From Mesobacillus subterraneus (GTDB taxonomy: Bacteria; Bacillota; Bacilli; Bacillales; Cytobacillaceae): a stretch of 64,000 bases of DNA. The DNA is taken from the NCBI RefSeq assembly GCF_000934845.1, contig NZ_JXIQ01000076.1, forward strand, positions 1 through 64,000, written 5' to 3'. Positions 24,279 through 32,671 of the stretch are shown one piece after another (position 1 is the first letter of the stretch; every line of letters starts with the position of its first letter). The notes beneath the pieces were generated by a model. It was given only the letters and a program-made list of their open reading frames with translations. It was not told where the DNA came from and did no database searches. The translations under genes and the position numbers were made by a program.

Positions 24279-24428
24279 TTAAAAACGATCGACAAACAAG
24301 AAAAATACACCTAGCCAAGTAACAATTAAAAAGAATCCTAATAAGAAAACCGATGCAAGTGTTCCTTTCAAGGAAGGTTGATCTTCCACCTTTGTGTGCG
24401 TTTTCTTCCCGATTTCAGGTTGAGCCAT
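24279..24428 (-). CDS. cbaD: cytochrome c oxidase subunit IIa (CbaD-like)
   Basis: A 49-residue protein: a polar N-terminus, MAQPEIGKKTHTKVEDQPSL, then one membrane helix, LASVFLLGFFLIVTWLGVFFLFV, ending VDRF. This is the size and shape of subunit IIa of ba3 oxidases, which packs against subunits I and II. Its place as first gene of the operon, 26 bases before cbaB, supports it. AAGGGAGTG precedes the ATG. It is too short to be found by most frame searches. Confidence 0.85.
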   Translation of the reverse strand: MAQPEIGKKTHTKVEDQPSLKGTLASVFLLGFFLIVTWLGVFFLFVDRF

Positions 24429-24589
24429 CCCGGTCCACTCCCTTCGCATAAAATAAAAACTAGCTATTAATTGATAAGTACACTTTCATCATACAAAACA
24501 AATTGAAAACGTAAATACGGTTTTGAACAGTTCACAAATTGTTCATACCTGACATATTTACTATGTTAATGGTGAAAGCGCGTCAATAC

Positions 24590-24605
24590 AGTGATTTAAG
24601 TCACA
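24590..24605 (-). promoter_or_regulatory. Crp/Fnr box of the ba3 oxidase operon
   Basis: Read on the minus strand: TGTGA-CTTAAA-TCACT, nine of ten consensus bases. A weak -10 TAACAT (24568-24563) begins 21 bases downstream, matching the other sites. On the plus strand an AATAAT at 24626 could allow divergent activation toward the zinc-ribbon gene at 24797. No gene is visible in 24429-24796, which holds only this control region. Confidence 0.75.
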
Positions 24606-24796
24606 AGGTACGACGGGTAAATGTGAATAATCTGTGAAACTATTTATGTGAAAATAGGAGCAAATGATATTATTCAGAAAACAACTTGTGAAAGGCAGGG
24701 CTTGATTTCTAACGGAAAGCAAGTTTAAAAAAAGAGTCACTTTTCCGGTTTTTGTTAATAAACTGAATCAAGAATATTTTTTTGGAAGTGAATTTC

Positions 24797-24925
24797 ATGC
24801 AAAAGTATTATTGTGATCATTGCAGGCTGATTTATGATGAGAAAAAGATTTGCCTGAATTGTGGGGAAACAGCTGAAAAACAAATCTTGATTGAAGTGCA
24901 GAGGCAACCAGGTGGGAGCAACTAG
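24797..24925 (+). CDS. small zinc-ribbon protein, 42 aa
   Basis: A 42-residue protein, MQKYYCDHCRLIYDEKKICL then NCGETAEKQILIEVQRQPG. Two CxxC motifs (Cys6/9 and Cys19/22) make a minimal zinc ribbon or rubredoxin-like knuckle. GGAAGTG lies eight bases before the ATG. It faces the ba3 oxidase operon divergently across a Crp/Fnr box. A short hairpin AGCATC...GGGTGCT with a T7 run follows the stop (24924-24949). I do not know a function; it is unrelated by sequence to the zinc ribbon at 17093 apart from the cysteine pattern. Confidence 0.6.
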   Translation: MQKYYCDHCRLIYDEKKICLNCGETAEKQILIEVQRQPGGSN

Positions 24926-25060
24926 CATCGAGCAGGGTGCTTTTTTTCCATTAAACTGCATAAGGATGTCTTAAGCTTGCGTTTGGGACAGGCAGTTTGC
25001 ATCACGAATTGTTCGATACTATGGTAAAATGAAAGCAATTTTATATAGGGGGCTGTTAGG

Positions 25061-25834
25061 ATGTTCTTACCTTCATTTGATTTAAGCAGAAAGACGGCAA
25101 TAGTCACGGGTGCGGGCCGCGGGATTGGCAGAGCATTAGCGATCGGGCTAGCTGAAGCCGGGGCTGATGTTGCAATTCTTGCCCGGACCGAAAATGATCT
25201 TACAGAAACTGCGGGAATCATTGAAAAAATAGGAAGAAAAGCTCTTATACTTCCTACTGATGTTACGAAAAGGGATCAAATACATACGGCGATTGCGGAA
25301 ATAGAAGCGAAGTGGGGAAAGATTGATATTCTAGTAAATAATGCAGGCATGAATATCCGTTCCAAGGCGTTGGAAGTGACGGACGAGGAATGGCAAAAGA
25401 TTATGGACACTAATTTGAAATCTGCCTTTATGATCTCTCAAGAAGCCGGCCGTGTCATGAAAAACCAACCATCTGGTGGAAAAATCATTAATATTTCCTC
25501 GGTAGCGGGCCAGGTAGCGCTTCGGACAGGTGTCGTATACGCAGCGACCAAAGCCGCTCTCATGCAGATGACGAAAGTGCTTGCAATGGAATGGGGTCAA
25601 TTTGGCATCAATGTAAATTCCGTTGGACCTTGGTATTTCAAAACACCATTGACTGAAAAACTTTTAGAAGATGAAGCATATGTAAAAGACATCCTCGCCG
25701 TTACACCTCTGAAAAGAATCGGTGAGCTGGAAGAGCTAGTCGGACCAGTTGTGTTCCTAAGCTCAGATGCAGGAAATTATATAACAGGACAAACCCTCTT
25801 TGTCGATGGTGGAATGACGATTCACGGTTTTTAA
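25061..25834 (+). CDS. SDR family NAD(P)-dependent oxidoreductase
   Basis: A 257-residue classical short-chain dehydrogenase. The nucleotide-binding motif is TGAGRGIGRALAIGLAEAG (near residue 15), the NNAG motif is VNNAGMNIRS, and the catalytic Ser, Tyr and Lys lie in ISSVAGQ and VVYAATKAA. The C-terminus FVDGGMTIHGF is typical. It reduces a keto group of an unknown substrate; gluconate 5-dehydrogenase or 3-oxoacyl-ACP reductase-like activities are the nearest textbook guesses. AGGGGGC precedes the ATG. It is followed by the polyketide operon but separated by a terminator. Confidence 0.88.
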   Translation: MFLPSFDLSRKTAIVTGAGRGIGRALAIGLAEAGADVAILARTENDLTETAGIIEKIGRKALILPTDVTKRDQIHTAIAEIEAKWGKIDILVNNAGMNIRSKALEVTDEEWQKIMDTNLKSAFMISQEAGRVMKNQPSGGKIINISSVAGQVALRTGVVYAATKAALMQMTKVLAMEWGQFGINVNSVGPWYFKTPLTEKLLEDEAYVKDILAVTPLKRIGELEELVGPVVFLSSDAGNYITGQTLFVDGGMTIHGF

Positions 25835-25950
25835 AGAAACCGGCCATTGTGATTTTTTCTATTTTTGCTTTTGCTCCGCGACACCACGAATGTTCTTTCG
25901 AGCCTGTCAACTGGTAAAGATTTTATAATGTATACGACTCAGCAGCATTG

Positions 25951-25956
25951 TATAAT
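25951..25956 (+). promoter_or_regulatory. -10 element before the bpsA leader
   Basis: A perfect TATAAT, without a convincing -35. Transcription from it, starting near 25963, would meet a terminator hairpin about 30 bases later and then the palindrome before bpsA. Confidence 0.35.
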
Positions 25957-25988
25957 GAACTTGCACAGCAACTCCTTCAAAACTTAGG

Positions 25989-26015
25989 CTTCCTCCATAT
26001 GGGGGGAGTTTTTTT
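25989..26015 (+). terminator. terminator or attenuator upstream of bpsA
   Basis: CTTCCTCC pairs with GGGGGGAG around ATAT, followed by a T7 run. It may end the SDR transcript, which stops 155 bases earlier, or attenuate the bpsA leader. Confidence 0.65.
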
Positions 26016-26016
26016 C

Positions 26017-26047
26017 GTATGCAAGCAATCTTTGTTTGCTTGCATAC
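26017..26047 (+). repeat. 12-bp perfect inverted repeat before bpsA
   Basis: GTATGCAAGCAA (26017-26028) and TTGCTTGCATAC (26036-26047) form a perfect stem with a seven-base loop, directly after the terminator-like hairpin and just before the polyketide synthase gene. It could be an operator or an RNA hairpin. Confidence 0.8.
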
Positions 26048-26101
26048 TCTCAGGGGTAAATGGAAAAAGTAACCGTATATATAGGGGAGGAGAGTATTGT
26101 C

Positions 26102-27187
26102 GTGCCCAGAATTTTGTCGATCGCTGAAGCAGTTCCGCCTTATTCAATAAAGCAGGAAGAAGTCATGAACTTTGCCGAAAAGATATTTAATGAGTCATTT
26201 AAGGACATTAACCGGTTATTGACCGTTTTCCAGAATGGTCAAATTGAAAAACGCCATTTTGCCAAGGATCTTGACTGGTTCGAAAAAGACCATACATTTG
26301 AGGAAAAAAATGATGCCTATATCGAATCGGCTGTAAGGCTTGGTGCAGAGGCAATCACAAATTGTTTGCATAATGAAGATTTCCTGAAAAATGAAATCCC
26401 TTTCGAAGAAATAGATGCTATATTTACCATCAGCAGTACCGGAATCGCAACACCAAGCATAGATGCGAGGATTATGAATATCCTATCTTCTTCACAATAT
26501 ACAAAACGGATCCCGATATGGGGACTTGGATGTGCAGGCGGAGCGGCAGGGTTGTCGCGCGCCTATGAATACTGCCTCGCATACCCAAAGGCCAAAGTGC
26601 TCGTGCTCTCCATTGAGCTTTGCAGTCTGACTTTTCAACGAAACGATCGGTCAAAAAGCAATCTGATCGGCACTTCGCTGTTTGCCGATGGAGTTGCATG
26701 TGCTCTTGTCTGCGGTGATGATTCTGGCTACGAGAAACTTGCCAAAAAGAATGCGGTCCCTAATATATTCGGAACTCAGTCCACGACGATGCCCGATTCA
26801 GAGGACGTCATGGGCTGGAATATTAAAAATGAAGGCCTTTATGTCGTCTTTTCAAAAGATATTCCGACTATTATTGAAAACTGGCTACAGCCTAATGTAC
26901 TTAGGTTTTTGAACACCCATAGCCTGGAGGTGGCGGACCTTGATCACTTCATTGCCCATCCAGGCGGCAAAAAGGTTCTTGATGCCTATCGTTCCGCTTT
27001 GAAGCTACCGGAAGACATGACCAACATCTCCCTTGACGTCCTGAAACAATTTGGAAATATGTCATCGGTGACAATTTTTTATGTGCTAAAAAGGTTTATG
27101 GAAACTGCTAAGGAAGGCGATCTTGGCCTCGGCGCAGCCCTAGGGCCTGGATTCAGTTCAGAGCTGCTGTTAATGAGGTGGGAATAA
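26102..27187 (+). CDS. bpsA: type III polyketide synthase (alkylpyrone synthase BpsA)
   Basis: A 361-residue chalcone-synthase-family enzyme. The active-site cysteine is in WGLGCAGGAAGLSRA, the catalytic His in HFIAHPGGKKV, and the Asn in FGNMSSVTIFYVL. In B. subtilis BpsA makes triketide and tetraketide alkylpyrones from long-chain acyl-CoA and malonyl-CoA. I prefer the GTG at 26102, where similarity with BpsA begins and which follows the GGGGAGGAGAG run; the ATG at 26060 would add 14 residues. The methyltransferase bpsB begins two bases after the stop. Confidence 0.92.
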   Translation: MPRILSIAEAVPPYSIKQEEVMNFAEKIFNESFKDINRLLTVFQNGQIEKRHFAKDLDWFEKDHTFEEKNDAYIESAVRLGAEAITNCLHNEDFLKNEIPFEEIDAIFTISSTGIATPSIDARIMNILSSSQYTKRIPIWGLGCAGGAAGLSRAYEYCLAYPKAKVLVLSIELCSLTFQRNDRSKSNLIGTSLFADGVACALVCGDDSGYEKLAKKNAVPNIFGTQSTTMPDSEDVMGWNIKNEGLYVVFSKDIPTIIENWLQPNVLRFLNTHSLEVADLDHFIAHPGGKKVLDAYRSALKLPEDMTNISLDVLKQFGNMSSVTIFYVLKRFMETAKEGDLGLGAALGPGFSSELLLMRWE

Positions 27188-27188
27188 A

Positions 27189-27758
27189 ATGGTGTTTTAT
27201 CTCTTTGTCGGAATCATCGTATTCCAAAGAATTACGGAACTTTTAATTGCCAGAAGAAATGAATCCTGGATGAAAAGCCAGGGAGCAATTGAATTTGGGC
27301 AGGGGCATTATCCAGCGATGGTGGCGATTCACACAGGATTTTTTCTCGTTTTTATTGCCGAAGTAACGCTATTGAATAAACAGTTGTCTGATTATTGGCC
27401 TGTATTGTTGACGTTGTTTCTGTTCACCCAAGGTATGAGGATTTGGGCACTTTCTTCTTTAGGAAGGTTCTGGAATACAAAAATTATTATCGTACCCGGA
27501 GCACAAGTTGTAAAGAAAGGACCCTATAAAATCATCAAGCATCCAAACTATTTGATCGTAGCATTGGAATTCATGGTCATACCGCTGATGTTTAAGGCCT
27601 ATATTACGATGGCGCTTTTTACGCTATTGAATATCCTGATCTTGTCTATCAGGATTCCTATTGAGGAAAGGGCTTTGAAAGAATGTACTAAATACGAAGC
27701 TGTTTTTTCAAATCACGGTCGTTTCCTGCCGAATTTGTTAAAGAAGTGTGACAATTAA
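27189..27758 (+). CDS. bpsB: isoprenylcysteine carboxyl methyltransferase-family alkylpyrone methyltransferase (BpsB)
   Basis: A 189-residue membrane methyltransferase of the ICMT family with about four to five helices. Typical C-terminal motif: KKGPYKIIKHPNYLIVALE, followed by EERALKECTKYEAVF. In B. subtilis BpsB (YpbQ) O-methylates the alkylpyrones made by BpsA. It overlaps tightly with bpsA (stop TAA then AATG), so the two are translationally coupled. Confidence 0.9.
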   Translation: MVFYLFVGIIVFQRITELLIARRNESWMKSQGAIEFGQGHYPAMVAIHTGFFLVFIAEVTLLNKQLSDYWPVLLTLFLFTQGMRIWALSSLGRFWNTKIIIVPGAQVVKKGPYKIIKHPNYLIVALEFMVIPLMFKAYITMALFTLLNILILSIRIPIEERALKECTKYEAVFSNHGRFLPNLLKKCDN

Positions 27759-27853
27759 CAGCCTCTCATTGAAAATGATCCTCAATCATGCTATACTTTT
27801 CTTAAGATGAAAATAGTTCTCAATTAAAGAACTTTAAGGACGGTGTCGTAAAA

Positions 27854-27940
27854 ATGGTTTCTATGCTAGTAGTTTTAACGATAGCTGCTTACTTCTTCAT
27901 TATGAAATATGTATTAAGCAATGTTTTAAAACCGCACTGA
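27854..27940 (+). CDS. small single-pass membrane protein, 28 aa
   Basis: An open frame, MVSMLVVLTIAAYFFIMKYV then LSNVLKPH: one hydrophobic helix and a short basic tail. AAGGACGGTG precedes it and a good terminator follows, so it looks like a self-standing transcription unit between bpsB and dynA. I do not recognise the family. It could be a membrane peptide or an artefact. Confidence 0.45.
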   Translation: MVSMLVVLTIAAYFFIMKYVLSNVLKPH

Positions 27941-27965
27941 AGGAAAAATAGCAGAAAAGTGGCAG

Positions 27966-27990
27966 CCCGGACATCATGTCCGGGTTTTGT
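27966..27990 (+). terminator. terminator of the 28-residue gene
   Basis: CCCGGACAT pairs perfectly with ATGTCCGGG, followed by TTTTGTTTT. Confidence 0.85.
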
Positions 27991-28080
27991 TTTGGCCATT
28001 AATTTATCTAATAATAGGAAAACACCGAAAAATCGTATAAAATAGAGCTATTCATTATTTTGTCACAAGGAGTTTGAGGA

Positions 28081-31000
28081 ATGGGCCACACTGCACACCA
28101 AGAGCAAAAACTTCTCGGGAAGATTGTCTCTCTCTATAAGTTAGTAACTACGAATCAAGATGGGGAAACTGCGGAAAAAGTGAGAGAACTAGGGAAGAAA
28201 GCAATGGAGAAGGAATTTTCAATTGCCTTTTGCGGACATTTTTCTGCAGGGAAGTCGAGCATGATCAATCGACTGATCGGTGAAAATATCCTGCCATCCA
28301 GTCCGATCCCTACCAGTGCAAATCTGGTAAAAATAAAGTCAGGCGCAGAGTATGCTAAAGTCTTTTTTCGTAACGGCGGATCTAGACTGTATGCGGCACC
28401 CTATGATTATGAAACGGTCAAAAACTTTTGTATGGATGGTAACGAGATACAGGGAATTGAAATCAGTCATAGCGGAGCAGAGTTCCTGCAGCATGCCGCT
28501 ATTATTGATACACCTGGAATTGATTCAACGGATGATGCCCACCGGATCGCGGCAGAATCAGCTCTTCATCTTTCCGACATTGTTTTTTACGTCATGGACT
28601 ATAACCATGTACAATCGGAGCTGAACTTCCTTTTTACGAAAGAACTGACCGACGCCGGGAAAGAGCTTTATTTAATTATTAATCAGGTTGACAAGCATCA
28701 GGATGACGAACTGCCGTTTGAACAATTTAAGGATAGTGTGCAGGCTGCGTTTTCCGACTGGGGAGTAAAGCACTCTGGGATTTTTTATACATCGCTTAAA
28801 GTACCTGAATTATCTGTTAACCAGTTTGACGAGCTTCGCAAATTCATCATCGAGCGGAAAAGCAAACGTTCGGAGCTTTTACCTGTTTCCGTCTTTCGTT
28901 CCTTAGAAAAGCTGTCAGAGGATCATCTAAGCCATCTAGAACAGGATGTTTCCGCTCAGATTGACCAGTTTGAATCCATTTTATCAGATCTTGGCGAAAG
29001 CGATAGGGAGCAGCTTTCTAAAGAATTAGACGGTATAAGAAGCCAAATTACTAACATCAAAAGGAAACAGGATCCAGAACAGGAATTTAGGGCAGGTCAA
29101 AATGACATCCTGAAGAATGCCTATCTGATGCCGTTTCAGACAAGGGAGCTGGCAGAAGCATACTTGCAGTCTAGGCAACCAGATTTTAAAGTAGGCTTAT
29201 TTTTCTCCAAACAAAAAACGGAACAGGAAAAAGCAGCCAGATTGTCTAGCTTCTATAAAGATCTGGAAGAAAAGGTTCAATCTCAACTTGACTGGCATAT
29301 CAAGGACTTTTTAGCAAAGCTATTCAGAAAATATCATTTGACACAAGCTGAACTTCAGACAGCTGCCAATGGTTTTAAGATTGATTTCGGGAAAGAACTG
29401 CTGTCTGAAGCCGTCAAGTCTGGAGCCAGGCTTTCAGGTGATTATGTTTTAAATTATACAAATGATGTCGCCGAAGCCCTGAAAAACCGTGCGCGAAAAA
29501 AGCTCGAACCAATTAAAAAAATGTTCCTTCACTCAGTCAAATTACAGGATGATGAGCAAGTGAATGAACTTGTCAGGAAGGAACAGAAATACGGAAAGCT
29601 TTTGGATGCGTGGGAAGAATTGTCTAGAATCAGAAGGAAAATTGCCGAGAACAGAAGACAAGTTTCTGAGATTCTTTATGGAGAGGCGATTCAGTTCGAA
29701 GATGAGGTGGGAAGCGTTTTTTTTGCAGACGAAGATGAGCCAGAAATGATCAGAAATTTAGTCCGTGGCACTCGTGAACCGCTTGAGAAAAAAATGGATC
29801 CTTTACAAGTTCACACAGCTCCAATTGAGCAGGAAGAGCGGGAGGGAGAACAACTTCATCATATCCAACAGAAATTGATTGGGAAGTTGAACTACGCAGC
29901 TGATCAGATAGAAGCGATACCCGGACTGAAAAAGATTTCCCGCGAATTAAAAGATAAGGCTATGCGAATAAAAGGCAGAGAATTCACAGTTGCCCTGTTT
30001 GGTGCATTCAGTGCCGGAAAATCTTCATTTGCCAACGCGCTTGTAGGGGAGAGGATTTTGCCGGTATCACCTAACCCAACAACGGCCGCGATTAATAAAA
30101 TCAAACCAGTGACGAAAGACCATCCTCATGGCTCTGTTATTGTGAAAATGAAAACAGATAAACAACTAAAAAATGAGCTGGAGCGATCACTTAGATTATT
30201 TGGCGGATATGTCCGTGATTTCGATGGATCGATCGATCTAATCAAAACTATTAAATTGGATAATAGCGAATATAGTGTAATAGAAAAAACCCATTACTCC
30301 TTTTTACAAGCTTTTGCAAATGGCTTTGATCATTTCAGGGACAAATTCGGTGAGCAATTATCCGTTGACATGGATTCTTTCGGTGAATTTGTGGCACAAG
30401 AGGAGAAATCATGTTTTGTTGAATCAATCGAAGTTTATTATGATTGCGAGCTGACAAGAAAAGGAATTACACTTGTTGATACCCCAGGAGCCGATTCAAT
30501 CAACGCACGCCATACCGGAGTTGCCTTTGATTATATCAAGAATTCGGATGCGATCCTGTTTGTCACCTACTATAATCATGCCTTTTCAAAAGCAGATCGC
30601 GAATTTCTGCTTCAGCTAGGCAGGGTAAAAGATAGCTTTGAACTGGATAAAATGTTCTTCCTCGTCAATGCGGTCGATTTGGCGAATTCAGAGGAAGAAC
30701 AAGAGACTGTTCTCGAATATGTGGAAGGGCAGCTTGTCCAGTACGGTATTAGGAAGCCACAACTTTTCCCTGTTTCCAGCTTAAAGGGACTGAAAGATAA
30801 ATTGCAACCGGGCAGCAGCGGAGACCAGCTCTTTAACTCCTTTGAAAAAGTGTTTTACCGATTCATTGCCAAGGATTTGATGACCATGGCTGTCGAGTCT
30901 GCAGAGGCGAAATGGCAGCAGGCGATCAGTATGTTGGAAAAAATAATCCGTTCAGCAGAGGAAGACAAGGCCACAAAGGCTGAAAAACGTCAAAACCTGC

Positions 31001-31734
31001 TATTCGAAAAAGACCGGATGCTGACTGTTTTAGCCAAAAAAAGCCCAAACATCCTTGAAGAACGCCTTAAACAAGAGGCAGATGAATTGGTTTATTATAT
31101 TCGGCAGCGTGTATTCCTTCGCTTTGGTGACTTATTCAGGGAGTCCTTTCATCCCGCTCTTTTAAAGGACGATGGACGCAATGTGAAACTGGCTCTTGAA
31201 TCGGCATTGGATGATTTGATCGAAAGTATTGGATATGACCTTGCCCAAGAAATGCGGGCTACTTCCTTAAGGCTGGAAAACTATATTGTCCATCTGCTTA
31301 AAGAGTTTCAGCAAGCAATAATAACGGAACTGGAAAAAATAAATGCTGCGGTATCGATTTCATTAACAGAAAATGGCCCACTATCTGGAATGGAATTTGA
31401 GCCAGCATATCAAAGCCTCGACCGTACCATTTTTAAGAAAACGCTTGGATTGTTCAAAAATCCGAAGGCTTTCTTTGAGAAAAATGAAAAAAGATATATG
31501 GCAGAGGAACTAGAACGACTTTTACACGAACCTTCGACAGAATATCTGCAGGAAGAGAATTCAAGATTGAAAAATCACTATCTAAAAGAAATGCAGCAGG
31601 AGTTTGAAAAAGTACAAAATGATTTTTCTGAACAAATCAATGAATATTTTGAAGGGATTACCGCTTCTCTTGAAGAAAAGTTTTCAGTGGATCTCGTAAA
31701 ACAAGCACTTACTAATCTTATAGTGGATGAATAA
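28081..31734 (+). CDS. dynA: double dynamin-like GTPase DynA
   Basis: A 1217-residue protein with two fused dynamin modules. Each has its P-loop, GHFSAGKSSMINRL (near residue 50) and GAFSAGKSSFANAL (near residue 640). The G3 motifs are IIDTPGIDSTDD and LVDTPGADSIN, and the G4 motifs are INQVDKHQ and VNAVDLAN. Long helical stalks lie between and after them. B. subtilis DynA (1193 residues) fuses membranes and protects against pore-forming antibiotics and phage. No signal peptide. The sulfurtransferase starts 20 bases after the stop. Confidence 0.95.
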   Translation: MGHTAHQEQKLLGKIVSLYKLVTTNQDGETAEKVRELGKKAMEKEFSIAFCGHFSAGKSSMINRLIGENILPSSPIPTSANLVKIKSGAEYAKVFFRNGGSRLYAAPYDYETVKNFCMDGNEIQGIEISHSGAEFLQHAAIIDTPGIDSTDDAHRIAAESALHLSDIVFYVMDYNHVQSELNFLFTKELTDAGKELYLIINQVDKHQDDELPFEQFKDSVQAAFSDWGVKHSGIFYTSLKVPELSVNQFDELRKFIIERKSKRSELLPVSVFRSLEKLSEDHLSHLEQDVSAQIDQFESILSDLGESDREQLSKELDGIRSQITNIKRKQDPEQEFRAGQNDILKNAYLMPFQTRELAEAYLQSRQPDFKVGLFFSKQKTEQEKAARLSSFYKDLEEKVQSQLDWHIKDFLAKLFRKYHLTQAELQTAANGFKIDFGKELLSEAVKSGARLSGDYVLNYTNDVAEALKNRARKKLEPIKKMFLHSVKLQDDEQVNELVRKEQKYGKLLDAWEELSRIRRKIAENRRQVSEILYGEAIQFEDEVGSVFFADEDEPEMIRNLVRGTREPLEKKMDPLQVHTAPIEQEEREGEQLHHIQQKLIGKLNYAADQIEAIPGLKKISRELKDKAMRIKGREFTVALFGAFSAGKSSFANALVGERILPVSPNPTTAAINKIKPVTKDHPHGSVIVKMKTDKQLKNELERSLRLFGGYVRDFDGSIDLIKTIKLDNSEYSVIEKTHYSFLQAFANGFDHFRDKFGEQLSVDMDSFGEFVAQEEKSCFVESIEVYYDCELTRKGITLVDTPGADSINARHTGVAFDYIKNSDAILFVTYYNHAFSKADREFLLQLGRVKDSFELDKMFFLVNAVDLANSEEEQETVLEYVEGQLVQYGIRKPQLFPVSSLKGLKDKLQPGSSGDQLFNSFEKVFYRFIAKDLMTMAVESAEAKWQQAISMLEKIIRSAEEDKATKAEKRQNLLFEKDRMLTVLAKKSPNILEERLKQEADELVYYIRQRVFLRFGDLFRESFHPALLKDDGRNVKLALESALDDLIESIGYDLAQEMRATSLRLENYIVHLLKEFQQAIITELEKINAAVSISLTENGPLSGMEFEPAYQSLDRTIFKKTLGLFKNPKAFFEKNEKRYMAEELERLLHEPSTEYLQEENSRLKNHYLKEMQQEFEKVQNDFSEQINEYFEGITASLEEKFSVDLVKQALTNLIVDE

Positions 31735-31754
31735 CAGTGGAGGAGTGGTTTTTT

Positions 31755-32597
31755 TTGAAAAATTATGTAGAAGCTGATTGGCTTAGAGAGCATCTTGACG
31801 AGAAAAATCTAAAGGTGGTGGATTGCCAGTTCAAGCTTGGCGATCCTGAAGAAGGCAAACAACAGTATGAACAAAGTCATATTCCAGGAGCGGTCTATTT
31901 CGATCTAGAAAAAGATTTGTCAGGAGAGGTCCGGGAGCATGGTGGAAGGCATCCGCTTCCTGATTTGCATTTGCTAAAAGATAAACTTGAAGCAAACGGA
32001 ATAAGCAAGGACACAATCATTGTTGTCTATGATGGCAAGGAAGGTGCTTTTGCATCTAGATTCTGGTGGCTTTTGAAATACATGGGACATGAAGAGGTGT
32101 ATATCCTAAACGGCGGCTTTGCTTTGTGGGAACAGAAAGGCTATCCTACAGATCAAATCGTGCCAAAATATGCAAAAACAACCTATATCGTAACAGAAGC
32201 GAAAGATATGTTGGCCTCCTACGAAGAAATAAAGGATATAGCGCTTAATGGCTCCGGAAACGCAGTCCTGATCGATTCACGTGAAAGCAGGCGTTATAAA
32301 GGGATAGAGGAGCCGATTGACAGAATTGCGGGGCATATTCCGACCGCCATCAATAAACCATGGATGGAGAGTTTGGAAAATGGTTCCTTTAAGTCGAGGG
32401 ACCAACAGGAAAAGCGATTTGCCGAACTGGACCGGAATCAGCCTGTCATCGTGTATTGCGGGTCAGGAGTAACTGCAACTCCTAACTATATCGCCTTGAA
32501 AGAAGCAGGGTTTAAACATGTCAAACTGTATGCTGGCAGCTATAGCGACTGGGTCTCTTATAAAGAAAATCCTGTATCAAAATATGATATAATATAA
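31755..32597 (+). CDS. thiosulfate/3-mercaptopyruvate sulfurtransferase, double rhodanese
   Basis: A 280-residue protein with two rhodanese domains. The N-terminal inactive one includes HIPGAVYFDLEKDLSG, and the C-terminal active one includes DSRESRRYKG, GHIPTAINKPW and the catalytic loop VYCGSGVTATPN with its cysteine. It transfers sulfur from thiosulfate or mercaptopyruvate to cyanide or thiols. The TTG at 31755 follows GGAGGAG by 9 bases; the GTG at 31737 would start inside the ribosome binding site. It follows dynA closely. Confidence 0.88.
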   Translation: MKNYVEADWLREHLDEKNLKVVDCQFKLGDPEEGKQQYEQSHIPGAVYFDLEKDLSGEVREHGGRHPLPDLHLLKDKLEANGISKDTIIVVYDGKEGAFASRFWWLLKYMGHEEVYILNGGFALWEQKGYPTDQIVPKYAKTTYIVTEAKDMLASYEEIKDIALNGSGNAVLIDSRESRRYKGIEEPIDRIAGHIPTAINKPWMESLENGSFKSRDQQEKRFAELDRNQPVIVYCGSGVTATPNYIALKEAGFKHVKLYAGSYSDWVSYKENPVSKYDII

Positions 32598-32671
32598 AAG
32601 TTGTTTATGGGACACATCACCATCTGTTGACGATAAAAGGTTTGTCAAAAACAAAATAAGGAGGTCCAGCT

